Shown here one piece after another: positions 1-9,659 of a DNA stretch of 64,000 nucleotides; position 1 is the stretch's first letter, and every line of letters begins with the position of its first letter. The notes below the pieces were generated by a model, which was not told the DNA's origin, searched no databases, and worked only from the letters and a program-made list of their open reading frames with translations. Origin of the DNA: Nocardioides antri (lineage in GTDB: Bacteria; Actinomycetota; Actinomycetes; Propionibacteriales; Nocardioidaceae); contig NZ_VUJW01000001.1 in assembly GCF_008373765.1 (NCBI RefSeq), forward strand, positions 62,189-126,188, written 5' to 3'. Made by a program: the position numbers and the translations under genes.

Positions 1-576
1 GGCCGGATCAACGCCGGCAGCGTCGGTCTGGTGGCCGCCGGCCACAGCACCGTGCTGGCGGAGAAGGCGGGCTTCCGGCTCCCCGTGCAGTCCCACCCCC
101 TGCAGGCGCTGGTCTCCGAGCTCTACGAGCCGGTCCACCCGACGGTGGTCATGTCCAACCACGTCCACGTCTACGTGTCCCAGGCCCACAAGGGCGAGCT
201 GGTGATGGGCGCCGGCGTGGACGCCTACAACGGCTACGGTCAGCGCGGCTCCTTCCACGTGATCGAGCACCAGATGGCCGCGGCTCTCGAGCTGTTCCCC
301 ATCTTCGGGCGCGCGCACCTGCTGCGCACGTGGGGCGGCATCGTCGACGTCTCGCCCGACGCCTCCCCGATCATCGGCCCGACCCCGCTGGAGAACCTCT
401 ACATCAACTGCGGGTGGGGCACCGGTGGGTTCAAGGCGACACCCGGCGCCGGCTGGGCGATGGCCCACACCATGGCGACCGGCGAGCCCCACGACCTCAA
501 CCGTGCGTTCGGGCTGGAGCGGTTCGTCTCCGGTGCGCTCATCGACGAGCACGGCGCCGCTGCCGTGGCCCACTGA
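1..576 (+). CDS. soxB: Sarcosine oxidase subunit beta, C-terminal part (5' end outside window)
   Basis: This is the last 191 codons of a larger gene that is open from base 1. The reading frame, with a GRINAGSVG stretch, continues upstream of the first in-frame GTG at 31, so the true start lies outside the window. The visible part looks like the C-terminal half of a GlcD/DadA-type FAD amine oxidase ([17 protein letters not shown], then [18 protein letters not shown]), which closes the flavin site in SoxB. In heterotetrameric sarcosine oxidase the beta subunit carries the catalytic FAD and oxidises sarcosine to glycine, formaldehyde and H2O2. The covalent-FMN histidine region is not in view. 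Placement directly before soxD, soxA and soxG makes the assignment secure. Confidence 0.9.
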   Translation, partial: GRINAGSVGLVAAGHSTVLAEKAGFRLPVQSHPLQALVSELYEPVHPTVVMSNHVHVYVSQAHKGELVMGAGVDAYNGYGQRGSFHVIEHQMAAALELFPIFGRAHLLRTWGGIVDVSPDASPIIGPTPLENLYINCGWGTGGFKATPGAGWAMAHTMATGEPHDLNRAFGLERFVSGALIDEHGAAAVAH

Positions 577-602
577 CCTTCAAGACCGAGGAGCTGCTCA
601 CG

Positions 603-911
603 ATGATGCTGCTGACCTGCCCGTGGTGTGGCCCGCGGGACGAGACCGAGTACCACTACGGCGGCCAGGCCCACGTGGCCTACCCCGAGAACCCCAGCGA
701 CCTGTCGGACGAGGAGTGGGCGGACTACCTGTTCTTCCGCGACAACCCCAAGGGCCCGTTCGCCGAGCGGTGGTCCCACAGCGCGGGCTGCCGTCGGTGG
801 TTCAACGTCGTCCGTGACACCGCGACCTACCAGGTCCTGAAGGTCTACACCAACGCCGACGACCCGCTTCCCGTGGTCGGCTCCAGCGCAGAAGCAGGAG
901 GCTCCCGATGA
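603..911 (+). CDS. soxD: Sarcosine oxidase subunit delta
   Basis: A 102-residue protein that starts at the first of two adjacent ATGs, with GAGGAG at 588-593 as ribosome binding site. It begins [12 protein letters not shown] and later has [12 protein letters not shown]. The Cys-x2-Cys pair plus a later His and Cys are the zinc ligands of the delta subunit, a small structural zinc protein of the alpha-beta-gamma-delta complex. Typical SoxD length is about 90-100 residues. It lies 26 nt after soxB, and its stop codon overlaps the soxA start by 4 nt (ATGA), so delta and alpha are probably translationally coupled. Confidence 0.92.
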   Translation: MMLLTCPWCGPRDETEYHYGGQAHVAYPENPSDLSDEEWADYLFFRDNPKGPFAERWSHSAGCRRWFNVVRDTATYQVLKVYTNADDPLPVVGSSAEAGGSR

Positions 912-3808
912 GCAGCCAGTCCCACCGCCTCCCCACCGGAGGGCGGATCGACCGCGACCGGGTCCTGACGTTCTCCGTGGACGGGGTGGACTACACCGGC
1001 CACCCCGGCGACACCGTCGCCTCCGCGCTGCTGGCCAACGGCCGGGTGAGCGTCGGCGACTCCATCTACCGGCGCCGGCCCCGCGGCATCATGGCGGCTG
1101 GCGTCGAGGAGCCCAACGCGCTGCTCCAGGTCGGCGGCGACTGCCCCGAGCCGATGGTCCCCGCGACCACGCGCGAGCTGGTCGACGGGTTCACCGCGTC
1201 CACGCTGAGCGGGCTCGGTGTCCTCGACCCGCTGCCCGACGACGCGGTCTACGACAAGAAGTTCGTCCACGCCGACGTCCTCGTCATCGGCGGAGGCTCC
1301 GCCGGCCTCGCCGCAGCGCTGTCCGCTGCCCGGTCCGACGCGCGCGTCGTGCTGATCGACGAGCAGCCCGAGCTCGGTGGCTCGCTGCTGGCGAGCCGGC
1401 GCGAGCTGGTCGACGGCATGCCTGCCCTGCACTGGGTCGCGTCGGCCGCGGCCACGCTCGACGCGGCCCCCGAGGTCACGGTGCTCAACCGCACCGTCGC
1501 GTTCGGCTCGTACGACGCCAACTACGTGCTGGCCGTGCAGAACCGCACCGACCACCTCGACGGCGCCACTCCGACGGGGGTCTCGCGGCAGCGGGTCTGG
1601 CACATCCGGGCCCGTCAGGTGGTGCTGGCGACCGGCGCCCACGAGCGCCCGCTGGTGTTCGCCGGCAACGACCGTCCCGGCGTGATGCTGGCCGGCGCCG
1701 TCCGGACCTACATCAACCGGTACGCCGTCAGGCCGGGCGACCGCGCGGTCGTCGCGACCACCAACGACAGCGCCTACGACACCGTCGACGACCTGCTCGC
1801 AGCCGATGTCGACGTCGCCGCCGTGCTCGACGCCCGCGACGTGCTCTCCGGGCGCGCTGCCGAGATCGCCGCGCACGGCGTACGGGTGATCCCGTCCAGC
1901 ACCGTGCAGGACACCGACGGCGACCCGAGCACCGGCCGGCTGACCCGGGTCCACGTCGGGACCCTCGGCGACGACGGCGCGGCCACCTCGTGGGAGAGCC
2001 TGGACTGCGACCTGCTGGCCGTCGCGGGCGGCTGGAGCCCGGTGGTCCACCTGCACAGCCAGCGCAACGGAAAGCTGCGCTGGGACGACCGCCTGGCCGC
2101 CTTCGTCCCCGACGGCACCGTCGAGGACCAGCAGGTCGTGGGAGCGGCCGCTGGGACCCCCACCCTGGACGCCTGCCTCCAGCAGGGCGCGGTCGCCGGA
2201 GCCGAGGCCGCACGCCGGGCCGGCTTCCCGACGAGCCCACTGAGCATCGGCGGGTCCGCGCCGCTGGCGGAGGCCGGCGAGGTCCGCCAGCTCTGGCTGG
2301 TCCCCGGGCGCGACGGCGACCCCGGCGAGTGGGACCAGCACTTCGTCGACCTGCAGCGCGACCAGACCGTGGCCGACGTGTGGCGGGCCACCGGCGCCGG
2401 CATGCGCAGCGTCGAGCACGTCAAGCGCTACACGTCCATCGGCACCGCCCACGACCAGGGCAAGACCTCCGGCGTCAACGCGATCGGAGTGATCGCGGCG
2501 GCGCTCGGCGGGCCCGGCGGGCCCGGCGTGGGAGAGATCGGTACGACGACCTACCGCGCGCCGTACGCGCCGGTGTCGTTCGCCGCTCTCGCCGGTCGCG
2601 AGCGGGGCAACCTGTTCGACGCCGAGCGCACCACGCCGATGCACCCCTGGCACGTCGAGCACGGCGCGGTCTTCGAGATCGTCGGCCAGTGGCTGCGGCC
2701 GCGCCACTACCCGCAGCCCGGTGAGGACATGGACGCCGCCGTCGCCCGCGAGTGCCGGGCGGCCCGCACCGGCGTCGCCATGATGGACGCCTCCACCCTC
2801 GGGAAGATCGAGGTCCAGGGACCTGACGCCAGCGAGTTCCTCAACCGGGTCTACACCAACGCGTTCAAGAAGCTCCCGGTCGGCTCGGCGCGCTACGGCG
2901 TCATGTGCAAGCCCGACGGGATGATCTTCGACGACGGTGTCACCCTGCGCCTGGCCGACGACCGCTACTTCATGACCACCACCACCGGCGGGGCCGCAGG
3001 CGTCCTGGACTGGCTGGAGGAGTGGCTGCAGACGGAGTGGCCCGAGCTCGACGTCTACTGCACCTCGGTCACCGAGCAGTGGTCGACCATCGCCGTCGTC
3101 GGTCCGCAGTCCCGCGAGGTCATCGCGCGGGTCGCGCCCGACCTCGACGTCAGCAACGAGGCGTTCCCGTTCATGACGTTCCAGGAGACGACGCTCGCCT
3201 CCGGCGTGCCGGCGCGGATCTGCCGGATCTCGTTCTCCGGTGAGCTCGCGTTCGAGGTCAACGTGGCCGGCTGGTACGGCCTCGCCGTGTGGGAGCAGAT
3301 CCACAAGGCGGGCCAGGACCTCGGCATCACGGCCTACGGCACCGAGGCGATGCACGTGCTGCGGGCCGAGAAGGGCTACCCGATCGTGGGCCAGGACACC
3401 GACGGCACGGTGACCCCGCAGGACGCGGGGATGGAGTGGATCGTGTCCAAGCAGAAGGACTTCATCGGTCGCCGGTCGTTCTCCCGGATCGACACCCAGC
3501 GACCCGACCGCAAGCACATGGTCGGTCTGCTGCCGGTCGATCGCAGGACCGTCCTCCCCGAGGGCGCCCAGCTCGTCGCGCCGGGGACGGTGGTCGACGA
3601 AGGCCCGGACCCGGTGCCGATGCTGGGTCACGTCACCTCGAGCTACCACAGCGAAGCGTTGGAGCGCCCGTTCGCCCTCGCGCTCGTCGCGGGCGGCCGG
3701 GACCGGATCGGCGAGCGACTGCTCGCGCCGATCGGTGACGACCTGGTCGAGGTCGAGGTGGCCTCGCCCGTTCTCTACGACCCCGAAGGGACGAAGCGCG
3801 ATGGCTGA
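908..3808 (+). CDS. soxA: Sarcosine oxidase subunit alpha
   Basis: The protein has 966 residues, the usual size for SoxA. An N-terminal ferredoxin-like fold ([21 protein letters not shown], about residues 22-42) precedes a dinucleotide-binding glycine motif at residues 123-140 ([18 protein letters not shown]) that holds NAD+. The C-terminal 400 residues are a GcvT/aminomethyltransferase-like folate domain (about 570-960), where the methylene group from sarcosine is passed to tetrahydrofolate to give 5,10-methylene-THF. The start ATG overlaps the soxD stop, and the end overlaps the soxG start by 8 nt. The order B-D-A-G is the canonical sox operon order. Confidence 0.95.
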   Translation: MSSQSHRLPTGGRIDRDRVLTFSVDGVDYTGHPGDTVASALLANGRVSVGDSIYRRRPRGIMAAGVEEPNALLQVGGDCPEPMVPATTRELVDGFTASTLSGLGVLDPLPDDAVYDKKFVHADVLVIGGGSAGLAAALSAARSDARVVLIDEQPELGGSLLASRRELVDGMPALHWVASAAATLDAAPEVTVLNRTVAFGSYDANYVLAVQNRTDHLDGATPTGVSRQRVWHIRARQVVLATGAHERPLVFAGNDRPGVMLAGAVRTYINRYAVRPGDRAVVATTNDSAYDTVDDLLAADVDVAAVLDARDVLSGRAAEIAAHGVRVIPSSTVQDTDGDPSTGRLTRVHVGTLGDDGAATSWESLDCDLLAVAGGWSPVVHLHSQRNGKLRWDDRLAAFVPDGTVEDQQVVGAAAGTPTLDACLQQGAVAGAEAARRAGFPTSPLSIGGSAPLAEAGEVRQLWLVPGRDGDPGEWDQHFVDLQRDQTVADVWRATGAGMRSVEHVKRYTSIGTAHDQGKTSGVNAIGVIAAALGGPGGPGVGEIGTTTYRAPYAPVSFAALAGRERGNLFDAERTTPMHPWHVEHGAVFEIVGQWLRPRHYPQPGEDMDAAVARECRAARTGVAMMDASTLGKIEVQGPDASEFLNRVYTNAFKKLPVGSARYGVMCKPDGMIFDDGVTLRLADDRYFMTTTTGGAAGVLDWLEEWLQTEWPELDVYCTSVTEQWSTIAVVGPQSREVIARVAPDLDVSNEAFPFMTFQETTLASGVPARICRISFSGELAFEVNVAGWYGLAVWEQIHKAGQDLGITAYGTEAMHVLRAEKGYPIVGQDTDGTVTPQDAGMEWIVSKQKDFIGRRSFSRIDTQRPDRKHMVGLLPVDRRTVLPEGAQLVAPGTVVDEGPDPVPMLGHVTSSYHSEALERPFALALVAGGRDRIGERLLAPIGDDLVEVEVASPVLYDPEGTKRDG

Positions 3809-4436
3809 GCTGACTGGGCTGACCCAGGACTTGATCGGGATGCGCCGCAGCCCGCTGGCCGGCATGGCCCGCGAGCTGATGGAGAGGGCCGTCACCGGCG
3901 AGCGCAACGTGCGGGTGTCGGAGTGGCGGTTCACGACGATGGTGAGCCTGCGCGTCGATCCCGCGTCGTCTGCTGCGGAGGAGCTGGAGGGAGTGCTCGG
4001 CACCACGCTGCCCCGCACCTCCGGTGAGGTCAGCAGCCACGGCCAGCACAGCGTGCTCTGGCTGGGACCCGACGAGTGGCTCGTGGTCTCGCAGATGTCG
4101 CCCGCCGTACTCGTCGCGGCGCTCCTGGAGAGCGTGGGCGACGCGCACGCGGCGGTCGTCGACGTGTCGGCGAACCGCACCGTGGTGGAGCTGCGGGGTG
4201 CGGCCGCACGCGCCGTGCTCGAGAAGGGCTGCCCGCTCGACCTCCACCCGCGGTCCTTCGGCCCCGGCCAGGCGGTCAGCACGACCCTGGCGCGGATCCC
4301 GCTCGTCCTGTGGCAGGTCGGCCCGGACAGCTACCGGCTGCTGCCGCGGTCGTCGTTCGCCGAGTACGTCGCCCGGTGGCTGGTGGACGCCTCGCAAGAG
4401 TTCGCCTCCACCTTCCGGGACGGTGGGCGCAGCTAG
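3801..4436 (+). CDS. soxG: Sarcosine oxidase subunit gamma
   Basis: A protein of 211 residues, beginning [21 protein letters not shown]. The ATG at 3801 lies inside the last codons of soxA, and longer upstream reading frames only shadow soxA. It belongs to the SoxG family (typical length about 200), a GcvT-like fold without folate chemistry that completes the heterotetramer. Features include [13 protein letters not shown] in the middle and a C-terminal RDGGRS tail. Its TAG stop shares one base with the GTG start of the serine dehydratase gene, so five genes form one tightly overlapping transcription unit. Confidence 0.9.
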   Translation: MAELTGLTQDLIGMRRSPLAGMARELMERAVTGERNVRVSEWRFTTMVSLRVDPASSAAEELEGVLGTTLPRTSGEVSSHGQHSVLWLGPDEWLVVSQMSPAVLVAALLESVGDAHAAVVDVSANRTVVELRGAAARAVLEKGCPLDLHPRSFGPGQAVSTTLARIPLVLWQVGPDSYRLLPRSSFAEYVARWLVDASQEFASTFRDGGRS

Positions 4437-5806
4437 TGACGCTCTCCGCCTTCGACCTCTACTCCGTCGGCATCGGGCCGTCCTCGTCCCACACGGTGGG
4501 GCCGATGCGCGCGGCCAAGCGGTTCGCCGACAGCCTGGCCGACGCGGGACGGCTGTCCGACGTCGTGCGCGTGCGTGCGGAGCTCTTCGGCTCGCTCGGC
4601 GCCACCGGCCACGGGCACGGCTCTCCGAAGGCGGTCGTCCTCGGGCTCGAGGGGGAGGACCCCGCGACGACGGACCCCGACCGCGCGGACGGCCGGCTGG
4701 AGGAGATCAGGAGCAGCGGTGAGCTGCTCCTGGACGGCACCACGTCGATCAGGTTCGACGTCGACTCCGACCTGGTCATGCACCGCCGCAAGAGCCTGCC
4801 GGCGCACCCCAACGGCATGACGTTCGCGGCGTACGACGCCGCCGACGCCGAGATCGCCAGCAGCACCTTCTACTCCGTCGGTGGCGGTTTCGTCGTCGAC
4901 GAGGCCGCCACCGGGGCCGACCGGGTCGTCCTCGACGACACCCCGGTCAAGTTCCCGTTCTCCACCGGCGCCGAGCTCCTCGACATCTGTGCGCGCGAGC
5001 AGCTCTCCATCAGCGACGTCATGCTCGCCAACGAGCAGTCGTGGCGCAGCGAGTCGGAGATCCGCGACGGGCTGCTGCACCTGTGGTCGGTGATGGCCGA
5101 GTGCATCCAGAACGGCTTCCACCGGGAGGGCGTCCTTCCCGGCGGCCTCCGGGTCCCGCGGCGGGCCCCGGCCCTCTACCGCGACCTCACCGCGCAGGGC
5201 GACGCCGACCCGCTCCACGTCGTCGACTGGGTCAACCTCTACGCCCTCGCGGTCAACGAGGAGAACGCCTCGGGGGGCCGCATCGTCACCGCGCCCACCA
5301 ACGGCGCGGCCGGCATCATCCCCGCCGTCCTCCACTACTACGTCCGCTTCGTCCCCGGAGCCGACGACGACGGCATCGTCCGGTTCCTGCTCACCGCTGC
5401 CGCGGTCGGGATCCTCTTCAAGACCAACGCGTCGATCTCCGGCGCCGAGGTCGGCTGCCAGGGAGAGGTCGGCTCGGCCTGCTCGATGGCGGCCGGGGGG
5501 CTCGCCGAGGTGCTCGGCGCCGACCCGCGCCAGGTGGAGAACGCCGCCGAGATCGGCATCGAGCACAACCTGGGCCTCACCTGCGACCCGGTCGGCGGCC
5601 TCGTGCAGATCCCCTGCATCGAGCGCAACGCCCTGGCCTCGATCAAGGCGATCAACGCCGCCCGCCTCGCCATCAACGGCGACGGCACGCACAAGGTCAG
5701 CCTGGACAAGGCGATCAAGACCATGCGGGACACCGGTGCCGACATGAAGACGAAGTACAAGGAGACCGCCCGCGGCGGTCTCGCCGTCAACGTCATCGAG
5801 TGCTGA
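4436..5806 (+). CDS. sdaA: L-serine ammonia-lyase (L-serine dehydratase), iron-sulfur type
   Basis: The protein has 456 residues from the GTG that overlaps the soxG stop (TAGTG); reading frames open further upstream are shadows. It begins with the beta-domain signature [17 protein letters not shown] and continues into an alpha domain with [22 protein letters not shown]. Cluster cysteines are visible in [10 protein letters not shown] and [13 protein letters not shown]. The protein ends in Cys (NVIEC), as in single-chain [4Fe-4S] serine dehydratases whose C-terminal cysteine plugs the active site. It converts serine to pyruvate and ammonia. Downstream of sarcosine oxidase it would drain the glycine/methylene-THF-derived serine into central metabolism, with serine hydroxymethyltransferase encoded elsewhere. 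Confidence 0.93.
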   Translation: MTLSAFDLYSVGIGPSSSHTVGPMRAAKRFADSLADAGRLSDVVRVRAELFGSLGATGHGHGSPKAVVLGLEGEDPATTDPDRADGRLEEIRSSGELLLDGTTSIRFDVDSDLVMHRRKSLPAHPNGMTFAAYDAADAEIASSTFYSVGGGFVVDEAATGADRVVLDDTPVKFPFSTGAELLDICAREQLSISDVMLANEQSWRSESEIRDGLLHLWSVMAECIQNGFHREGVLPGGLRVPRRAPALYRDLTAQGDADPLHVVDWVNLYALAVNEENASGGRIVTAPTNGAAGIIPAVLHYYVRFVPGADDDGIVRFLLTAAAVGILFKTNASISGAEVGCQGEVGSACSMAAGGLAEVLGADPRQVENAAEIGIEHNLGLTCDPVGGLVQIPCIERNALASIKAINAARLAINGDGTHKVSLDKAIKTMRDTGADMKTKYKETARGGLAVNVIEC

Positions 5807-5833
5807 TCCCCGCCGGCCTCGGTAACGAGAAGA

Positions 5834-5867
5834 ACTCCGGCCGTGCGCTCTCGCGCACGGCCGGAGT
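5834..5867. terminator. Bidirectional hairpin terminator between sdaA and the BCCT gene
   Basis: A perfect 15-bp stem (5834-5848 pairing with 5853-5867, arms beginning ACTCCGGCC and ending GGCCGGAGT) closes a 4-nt TCTC loop. There is no long T tract on either side, as is common in high-GC actinobacteria. It sits 28 nt after the sdaA stop and 15 nt after the converging BCCT stop, so it can serve both transcripts. Confidence 0.8.
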
Positions 5868-5881
5868 CGTTGTGCCGGGAG

Positions 5882-7672
5882 CTACGCGCGGGTGTCGTCG
5901 TTCCCGTTCTTGCCGGTGCCGCACTCGACGCTGAGGGCGAAGTCGTCACCGTGCTCGGTGACCCCGGCGATCACCGCCTGGGAGACCGCCTCCTCGGCGT
6001 ACCTGCGGCGCACCATCAGCGGGTCCTTGCGCAGGTCCTTCACCAGGGCCACCGCGAGTCCGACCATCACCACGACGAACGGCAGCGCGGCCACGATGGT
6101 GATCGTCTGCAGGCCGCTGAGCGCGTCGGGTCCTCCGACCAGCAACATCACCGCCGCGGAGGCGCCGGTCGCGACACCCCAGAAGACCACGTTGGGCCGG
6201 CTGGGTTCCTGGGTGCCCTTCTGGGAGAGCGTGCCCATCACGATCGAGGCCGCGTCCGCGCCCGAGACGAAGAAGATCGAGACCAGCACCATGACCAGGA
6301 TCGACGTGGCCGTCGCGAGCGGGAAGGACTCCAGCGTGGTGAACAGCCGCGACTCCAGCCCGGTGGCACCGGCGATGTCGGTGCCGTTCAGCTGGAGGTC
6401 CATGGCCGCGCCACCGAGGACGCAGAACCAGACGACGCTCACCAGGCTCGGGACCACCAGCACGCCGGTGACGAACTGCCGGATGGTGCGACCACGGGAG
6501 ATGCGGGCGATGAACATGCCGACGAACGGCGTCCAGGACAGCCACCACGCCCAGTAGAAGACCGTCCAGCTCTCGAGCCACTCCTGGGTCTCGGCCCCCT
6601 CGGCACCGGTGCGTGCCGACATCTCGGGAAGTGTCTGCACGTAGCTGCCGATCGACGTCGGGAGCAGGTCGAGCATGAAGACCGACGGGCCGACGACGAA
6701 CAGGAAGAGGGCGAGGAGGACCGCCAGCACCATGTTGGTGTTGGAGAGCCACTGGATGCCCCTGGCGACACCGGAGACGGCGGAGACGACGAAGGCCGCC
6801 GTGAGTACGGCGATGATGCCGATGAGCACCGCGTTGCCCGTCGTGCCGATGCCGGCGACGATCTCCAGGCCGGTCCGGATCTGGAGAGCTCCGAGGCCCA
6901 GCGAGGTCGCGGAGCCGAACAGGGTCGCGAAGATCGCGAAGATGTCGATCAGCTTGCCGAGACCGCCGTTCGCGCGCTTGCCGAGGAGCGGCTCGAACGC
7001 GGACGAGATCAGCTGCAGGCGCCCCTTGCGGTAGACGCCGTAGGCGATCGCGAGACCGACGACGGCGTAGAGCGCCCACGGGTGCAACGTCCAGTGGAAG
7101 AGCGTGGTCGCCATCGCGTTCTGGACCGCGTCGGGGTTGCCGGCCTCGCCGGTGCCCGGCGGAGGGGTGGTCAGGTGCGAGATGGGCTCGGCCACGCCGT
7201 AGAACATCAGGCCGATGCCCATGCCGGCGCTGAACATCATGGCGATCCAGGAGACGGTCCGGAACTCCGGCTCCTCGTCGTCACGACCGAGCGGGATGGT
7301 GCCGTAGCGGCTCGCCGCCAGCCAGATGACGAAGACGACGAACGAGCTCGACGTGAGCACGAAGAGCCAGCCGGCGTTGCCCATCACCCAGCCCAGCGCG
7401 TCGCCCGAGGCACTGCTCAGGGAGCTGGTGCTGATCATTCCCCAGGCGAGGAACGCGAGCGCGACGGCCGCGCTGACCCCGAAGACGATCCTGTCCAGCC
7501 CGCCCTGCTCGCCCCGAGCCGCCTCGGGCTCGACATCGAGCGCCGGGTGGGGGATCGGGTCCCCTGCGGGCGACTTCAACGCGTCCTCGACGGCGTCGTG
7601 CACCGCCTTCCCAGTCGTCCGGCCGTCCGGTGCCGGTGGTCGGCGGCTCGGGGTCTCGGGTGTCGTTGTCAT
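5882..7672 (-). CDS. BCCT family betaine/carnitine/choline transporter
   Basis: A 596-residue integral membrane protein with a hydrophilic N-terminus of about 60 residues and then about 12 membrane segments. It carries the glycine-rich GMGIGLMFYGVAEP motif in the early membrane region and the BCCT signature around FYWAWWLSWTPFVGMFIARISRGRTIRQF, with the tryptophan-rich substrate box. These are features of BetP/BetT/OpuD-type secondary carriers. The exact substrate cannot be read from the sequence. Convergence with a sarcosine oxidase/serine dehydratase operon suggests glycine betaine or a relative used as a carbon and nitrogen source and not only as an osmolyte. A charged C-terminal tail of about 50 residues is present. 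Confidence 0.92.
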   Translation of the reverse strand: MTTTPETPSRRPPAPDGRTTGKAVHDAVEDALKSPAGDPIPHPALDVEPEAARGEQGGLDRIVFGVSAAVALAFLAWGMISTSSLSSASGDALGWVMGNAGWLFVLTSSSFVVFVIWLAASRYGTIPLGRDDEEPEFRTVSWIAMMFSAGMGIGLMFYGVAEPISHLTTPPPGTGEAGNPDAVQNAMATTLFHWTLHPWALYAVVGLAIAYGVYRKGRLQLISSAFEPLLGKRANGGLGKLIDIFAIFATLFGSATSLGLGALQIRTGLEIVAGIGTTGNAVLIGIIAVLTAAFVVSAVSGVARGIQWLSNTNMVLAVLLALFLFVVGPSVFMLDLLPTSIGSYVQTLPEMSARTGAEGAETQEWLESWTVFYWAWWLSWTPFVGMFIARISRGRTIRQFVTGVLVVPSLVSVVWFCVLGGAAMDLQLNGTDIAGATGLESRLFTTLESFPLATATSILVMVLVSIFFVSGADAASIVMGTLSQKGTQEPSRPNVVFWGVATGASAAVMLLVGGPDALSGLQTITIVAALPFVVVMVGLAVALVKDLRKDPLMVRRRYAEEAVSQAVIAGVTEHGDDFALSVECGTGKNGNDDTRA

Positions 7673-7719
7673 TGCTGGTGTCCCTTCGAGGGGTCGTCGT
7701 GCGCCCGGGCGTACCTAGG

Positions 7720-7748
7720 ACCATAGACATTTGTTGTGACAGACGCAA
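7720..7748 (-). promoter_or_regulatory. Candidate promoter of the BCCT gene with GCAACAGAG repeats
   Basis: On the minus strand TTGCGT (7743-7748) and TATGGT (7720-7725) are separated by 17 nt, about 50 nt upstream of the ATG. The nonamer GCAACAGAG occurs at 7745-7753 and again at 7764-7772, overlapping and just upstream of the -35. TGTTG at 7732-7736 and CAACA at 7746-7750 form an inverted pair. These could be regulator-binding sites; no regulator is identified. Confidence 0.45.
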
Positions 7749-7852
7749 CAGAGTGCTTATCGTGCAACAGAGATTTGACTTTCAGGTGGCCGTCTCCGCC
7801 ACTGGGACCGAGCCCGGAGTCTGGTCCGAGCGGGCGAGGGTATCGGTGCGCT

Positions 7853-8263
7853 GTGAGTCTGATGGCGGAAGTGCTCCTTGCCAGCGGTGTCGCGTTGGAC
7901 CTCGTGGGTGCCGGAGTCCTTGCCCACGCGCACAACGCCGAGTCGATCGTCGAACTGCGCGAGGAGGTCGGTCAAGAGGGCTCTGCGGTAGGGGAGCCGG
8001 ACGCGCTCTCCACCCACGCCCAGCTGCTGGCGGAGAAGCGGATCGGCTTCCTGCTGCTGACCCTCGGCTTGAGCGTCTACCTCTGCGGCATCGTCCTGAA
8101 GAGCCCCGAGGGGGAGGCGGTGATGGCGCCCATCGCGGTGGGTGTCGTGCTGGCGGGGCTGGTGGCGAGCGTCGTCTTCACCCGCGTGGCCCGGTCGCGG
8201 ATCCGCGAGCAGGCGCGGCGGGACCCCCAGCCGGAGCACTCGGACGAGCTTCCCGAGCAGTAG
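7853..8263 (+). CDS. Small membrane protein of unknown function
   Basis: A 136-residue protein from GTG at 7853 (GAGGG at 7836-7840) or 133 from ATG at 7862; the frame is open further upstream, but that part is arginine/proline-rich and has no start signal. I do not recognise a family. Three hydrophobic segments are visible: about residues 4-22, about 64-83 (GFLLLTLGLSVYLCGIVL) and about 90-110 (APIAVGVVLAGLVASVVF). The first two are joined by an acidic cytosolic-type linker, and there is a basic then acidic C-terminal tail (RSRIREQARR...). It is monocistronic, divergent from the BCCT gene and convergent with the DUF2252 gene. Confidence 0.65.
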   Translation: MSLMAEVLLASGVALDLVGAGVLAHAHNAESIVELREEVGQEGSAVGEPDALSTHAQLLAEKRIGFLLLTLGLSVYLCGIVLKSPEGEAVMAPIAVGVVLAGLVASVVFTRVARSRIREQARRDPQPEHSDELPEQ

Positions 8264-8287
8264 CTCGTCGCCGGAGCGGCGGAGGCG

Positions 8288-9610
8288 TCAGGTCGCGGAC
8301 AGGCCGGCGATCTCCCCGGCGCGGAACGCGTCGACGAACAGAGCGTGGTCGCGACGGACGGTCCCGGCGTACGCCATGGCGAAGTCGACCAGGTCCCCGA
8401 CGAACTCCTGCTCCTGGTCGCCGATGACGTCGAGGATGGCCTCCTCGGTCTGGAACTCGACGAGCTCCTCGTCGCTGTCCTCGTCGGAGGCGCAGTGCAC
8501 CTTCGCCGTGGCTCGGCCCAGGTCCTCGAGCAGCGGCGCCATCTCGTCGGGCTCGGTGATGTCGCTCCAGTCCAGGTCGGTCTCGTACGGCGACAGCTCG
8601 GCGACGACGAAGCCGGCGTCGTCGATGGTGGTCCAGCCGAGGAACTGGTCGGTGTGGGCCTGGAGGGCACGCTGGCTCACGACCGTGCGATGCCCGTCGT
8701 GCTCGAAGAAGTCGTGGATCCGCTTGTCCTGCACCACCTGGCTGGCGGCGGGGCGGTTGCCCAGCTTCATGCTGAGGACGATGTCGTTCTCGAGAGCCTG
8801 GTTGAACCCCTCGATGAGCACGTTGTAGGCCGGCAGCCCGGCGCTGCCGATCCCGAAGCCGGTGCTCGCGACGACGTCCTTCACGTCGTAGAAGACCGTC
8901 CGGCCGGAACGCTTCCTCGGAGGGATCGTCTCGAGGTAGCGGTCGAAGGCGGCGAGCACCATGGACCGCTCCGAGGCGTTGAGGTGCCGCGCGGTGGCAT
9001 CGTCCACGAACCGACGCTCGTGGTCGGACACGACCGTCATCGACTCGAGCAGGCCGATCCGGGTCTGCGCCCGCGCGGCGTGGAGCACGGCGTGCACGGC
9101 CCCCTCGGTGTTGTCGAGCCGCAGGGCGAACTCGTCGAGGTCGTCCTCGGTCTCGGCGTACCGACGGACCTGGTCGACGTAGGCACGGAGGTAGGCCGCG
9201 GCCAGGTCGCGCACCTCGTCCTCGGGGAGTGCCTTCTGCCAGCCCATCAGCGCGAGGCTGGCGACGAAGCGGCGCAGGTCCCAGGAGAAGTGGCCGAGGT
9301 AGGCCTCGTCGAAGTCGTTGACGTCGAAGACGAGCAGGCCCTCGGCGTTCATGTAGGTGCCGAAGTTCTCGGCGTGCAGGTCGCCGTGGATCCACACCCG
9401 TGACGTCCGTTCGTCGGCCCACCGGTCGTCGAGGTCGGCCAGGTCCGCGTAGAACAGGCACGCCGACCCCCGGTAGAAGGCGAACGGGTCGGCCGCCATC
9501 TTGCGGAACTTCGTCCGGAAGCCGCGCGGGTCGGTCCGGAGCAGGTCGTCGAAGGCCTGGGCGAGGACGTCGATGACCTGCTGGCGCCGCGCCGCCTCTC
9601 GTTTGCTCAC
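8288..9610 (-). CDS. DUF2252 family protein (kinase-like fold)
   Basis: The protein has 440 residues. It shows the DUF2252 hallmarks FYRGSACLFYADLA near residue 46, WIHGDLHAENFGTY near 73 and FDVNDFDEAYLGHFSWDLRR near 95. These resemble the HGD-N and D-F-D catalytic motifs of aminoglycoside/choline-kinase-like enzymes, so phosphotransfer is plausible. The biological substrate is unknown. It lies 49 nt downstream of the phospholipase D gene on the same strand and is probably co-transcribed with it. Confidence 0.85.
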   Translation of the reverse strand: MSKREAARRQQVIDVLAQAFDDLLRTDPRGFRTKFRKMAADPFAFYRGSACLFYADLADLDDRWADERTSRVWIHGDLHAENFGTYMNAEGLLVFDVNDFDEAYLGHFSWDLRRFVASLALMGWQKALPEDEVRDLAAAYLRAYVDQVRRYAETEDDLDEFALRLDNTEGAVHAVLHAARAQTRIGLLESMTVVSDHERRFVDDATARHLNASERSMVLAAFDRYLETIPPRKRSGRTVFYDVKDVVASTGFGIGSAGLPAYNVLIEGFNQALENDIVLSMKLGNRPAASQVVQDKRIHDFFEHDGHRTVVSQRALQAHTDQFLGWTTIDDAGFVVAELSPYETDLDWSDITEPDEMAPLLEDLGRATAKVHCASDEDSDEELVEFQTEEAILDVIGDQEQEFVGDLVDFAMAYAGTVRRDHALFVDAFRAGEIAGLSAT

Positions 9611-9659
9611 CCGCTCAGCCTAGGCCGGGGACGATGAGCGGGCCGGGCGCGTACTTTCC

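Noticed and set aside
845-4282. Very long open frame antisense to soxA/soxG
   Set aside because: Composition is Arg/Gly/Val/Ala/Asp shadow sequence typical of GC-rich antisense frames; no domain, and it lies opposite well-supported genes.
5843-7726. Open frame on the plus strand across the BCCT gene
   Set aside because: Antisense shadow, rich in Glu/Arg/His/Asp with no recognisable motif; the BCCT protein in the opposite frame is certain.
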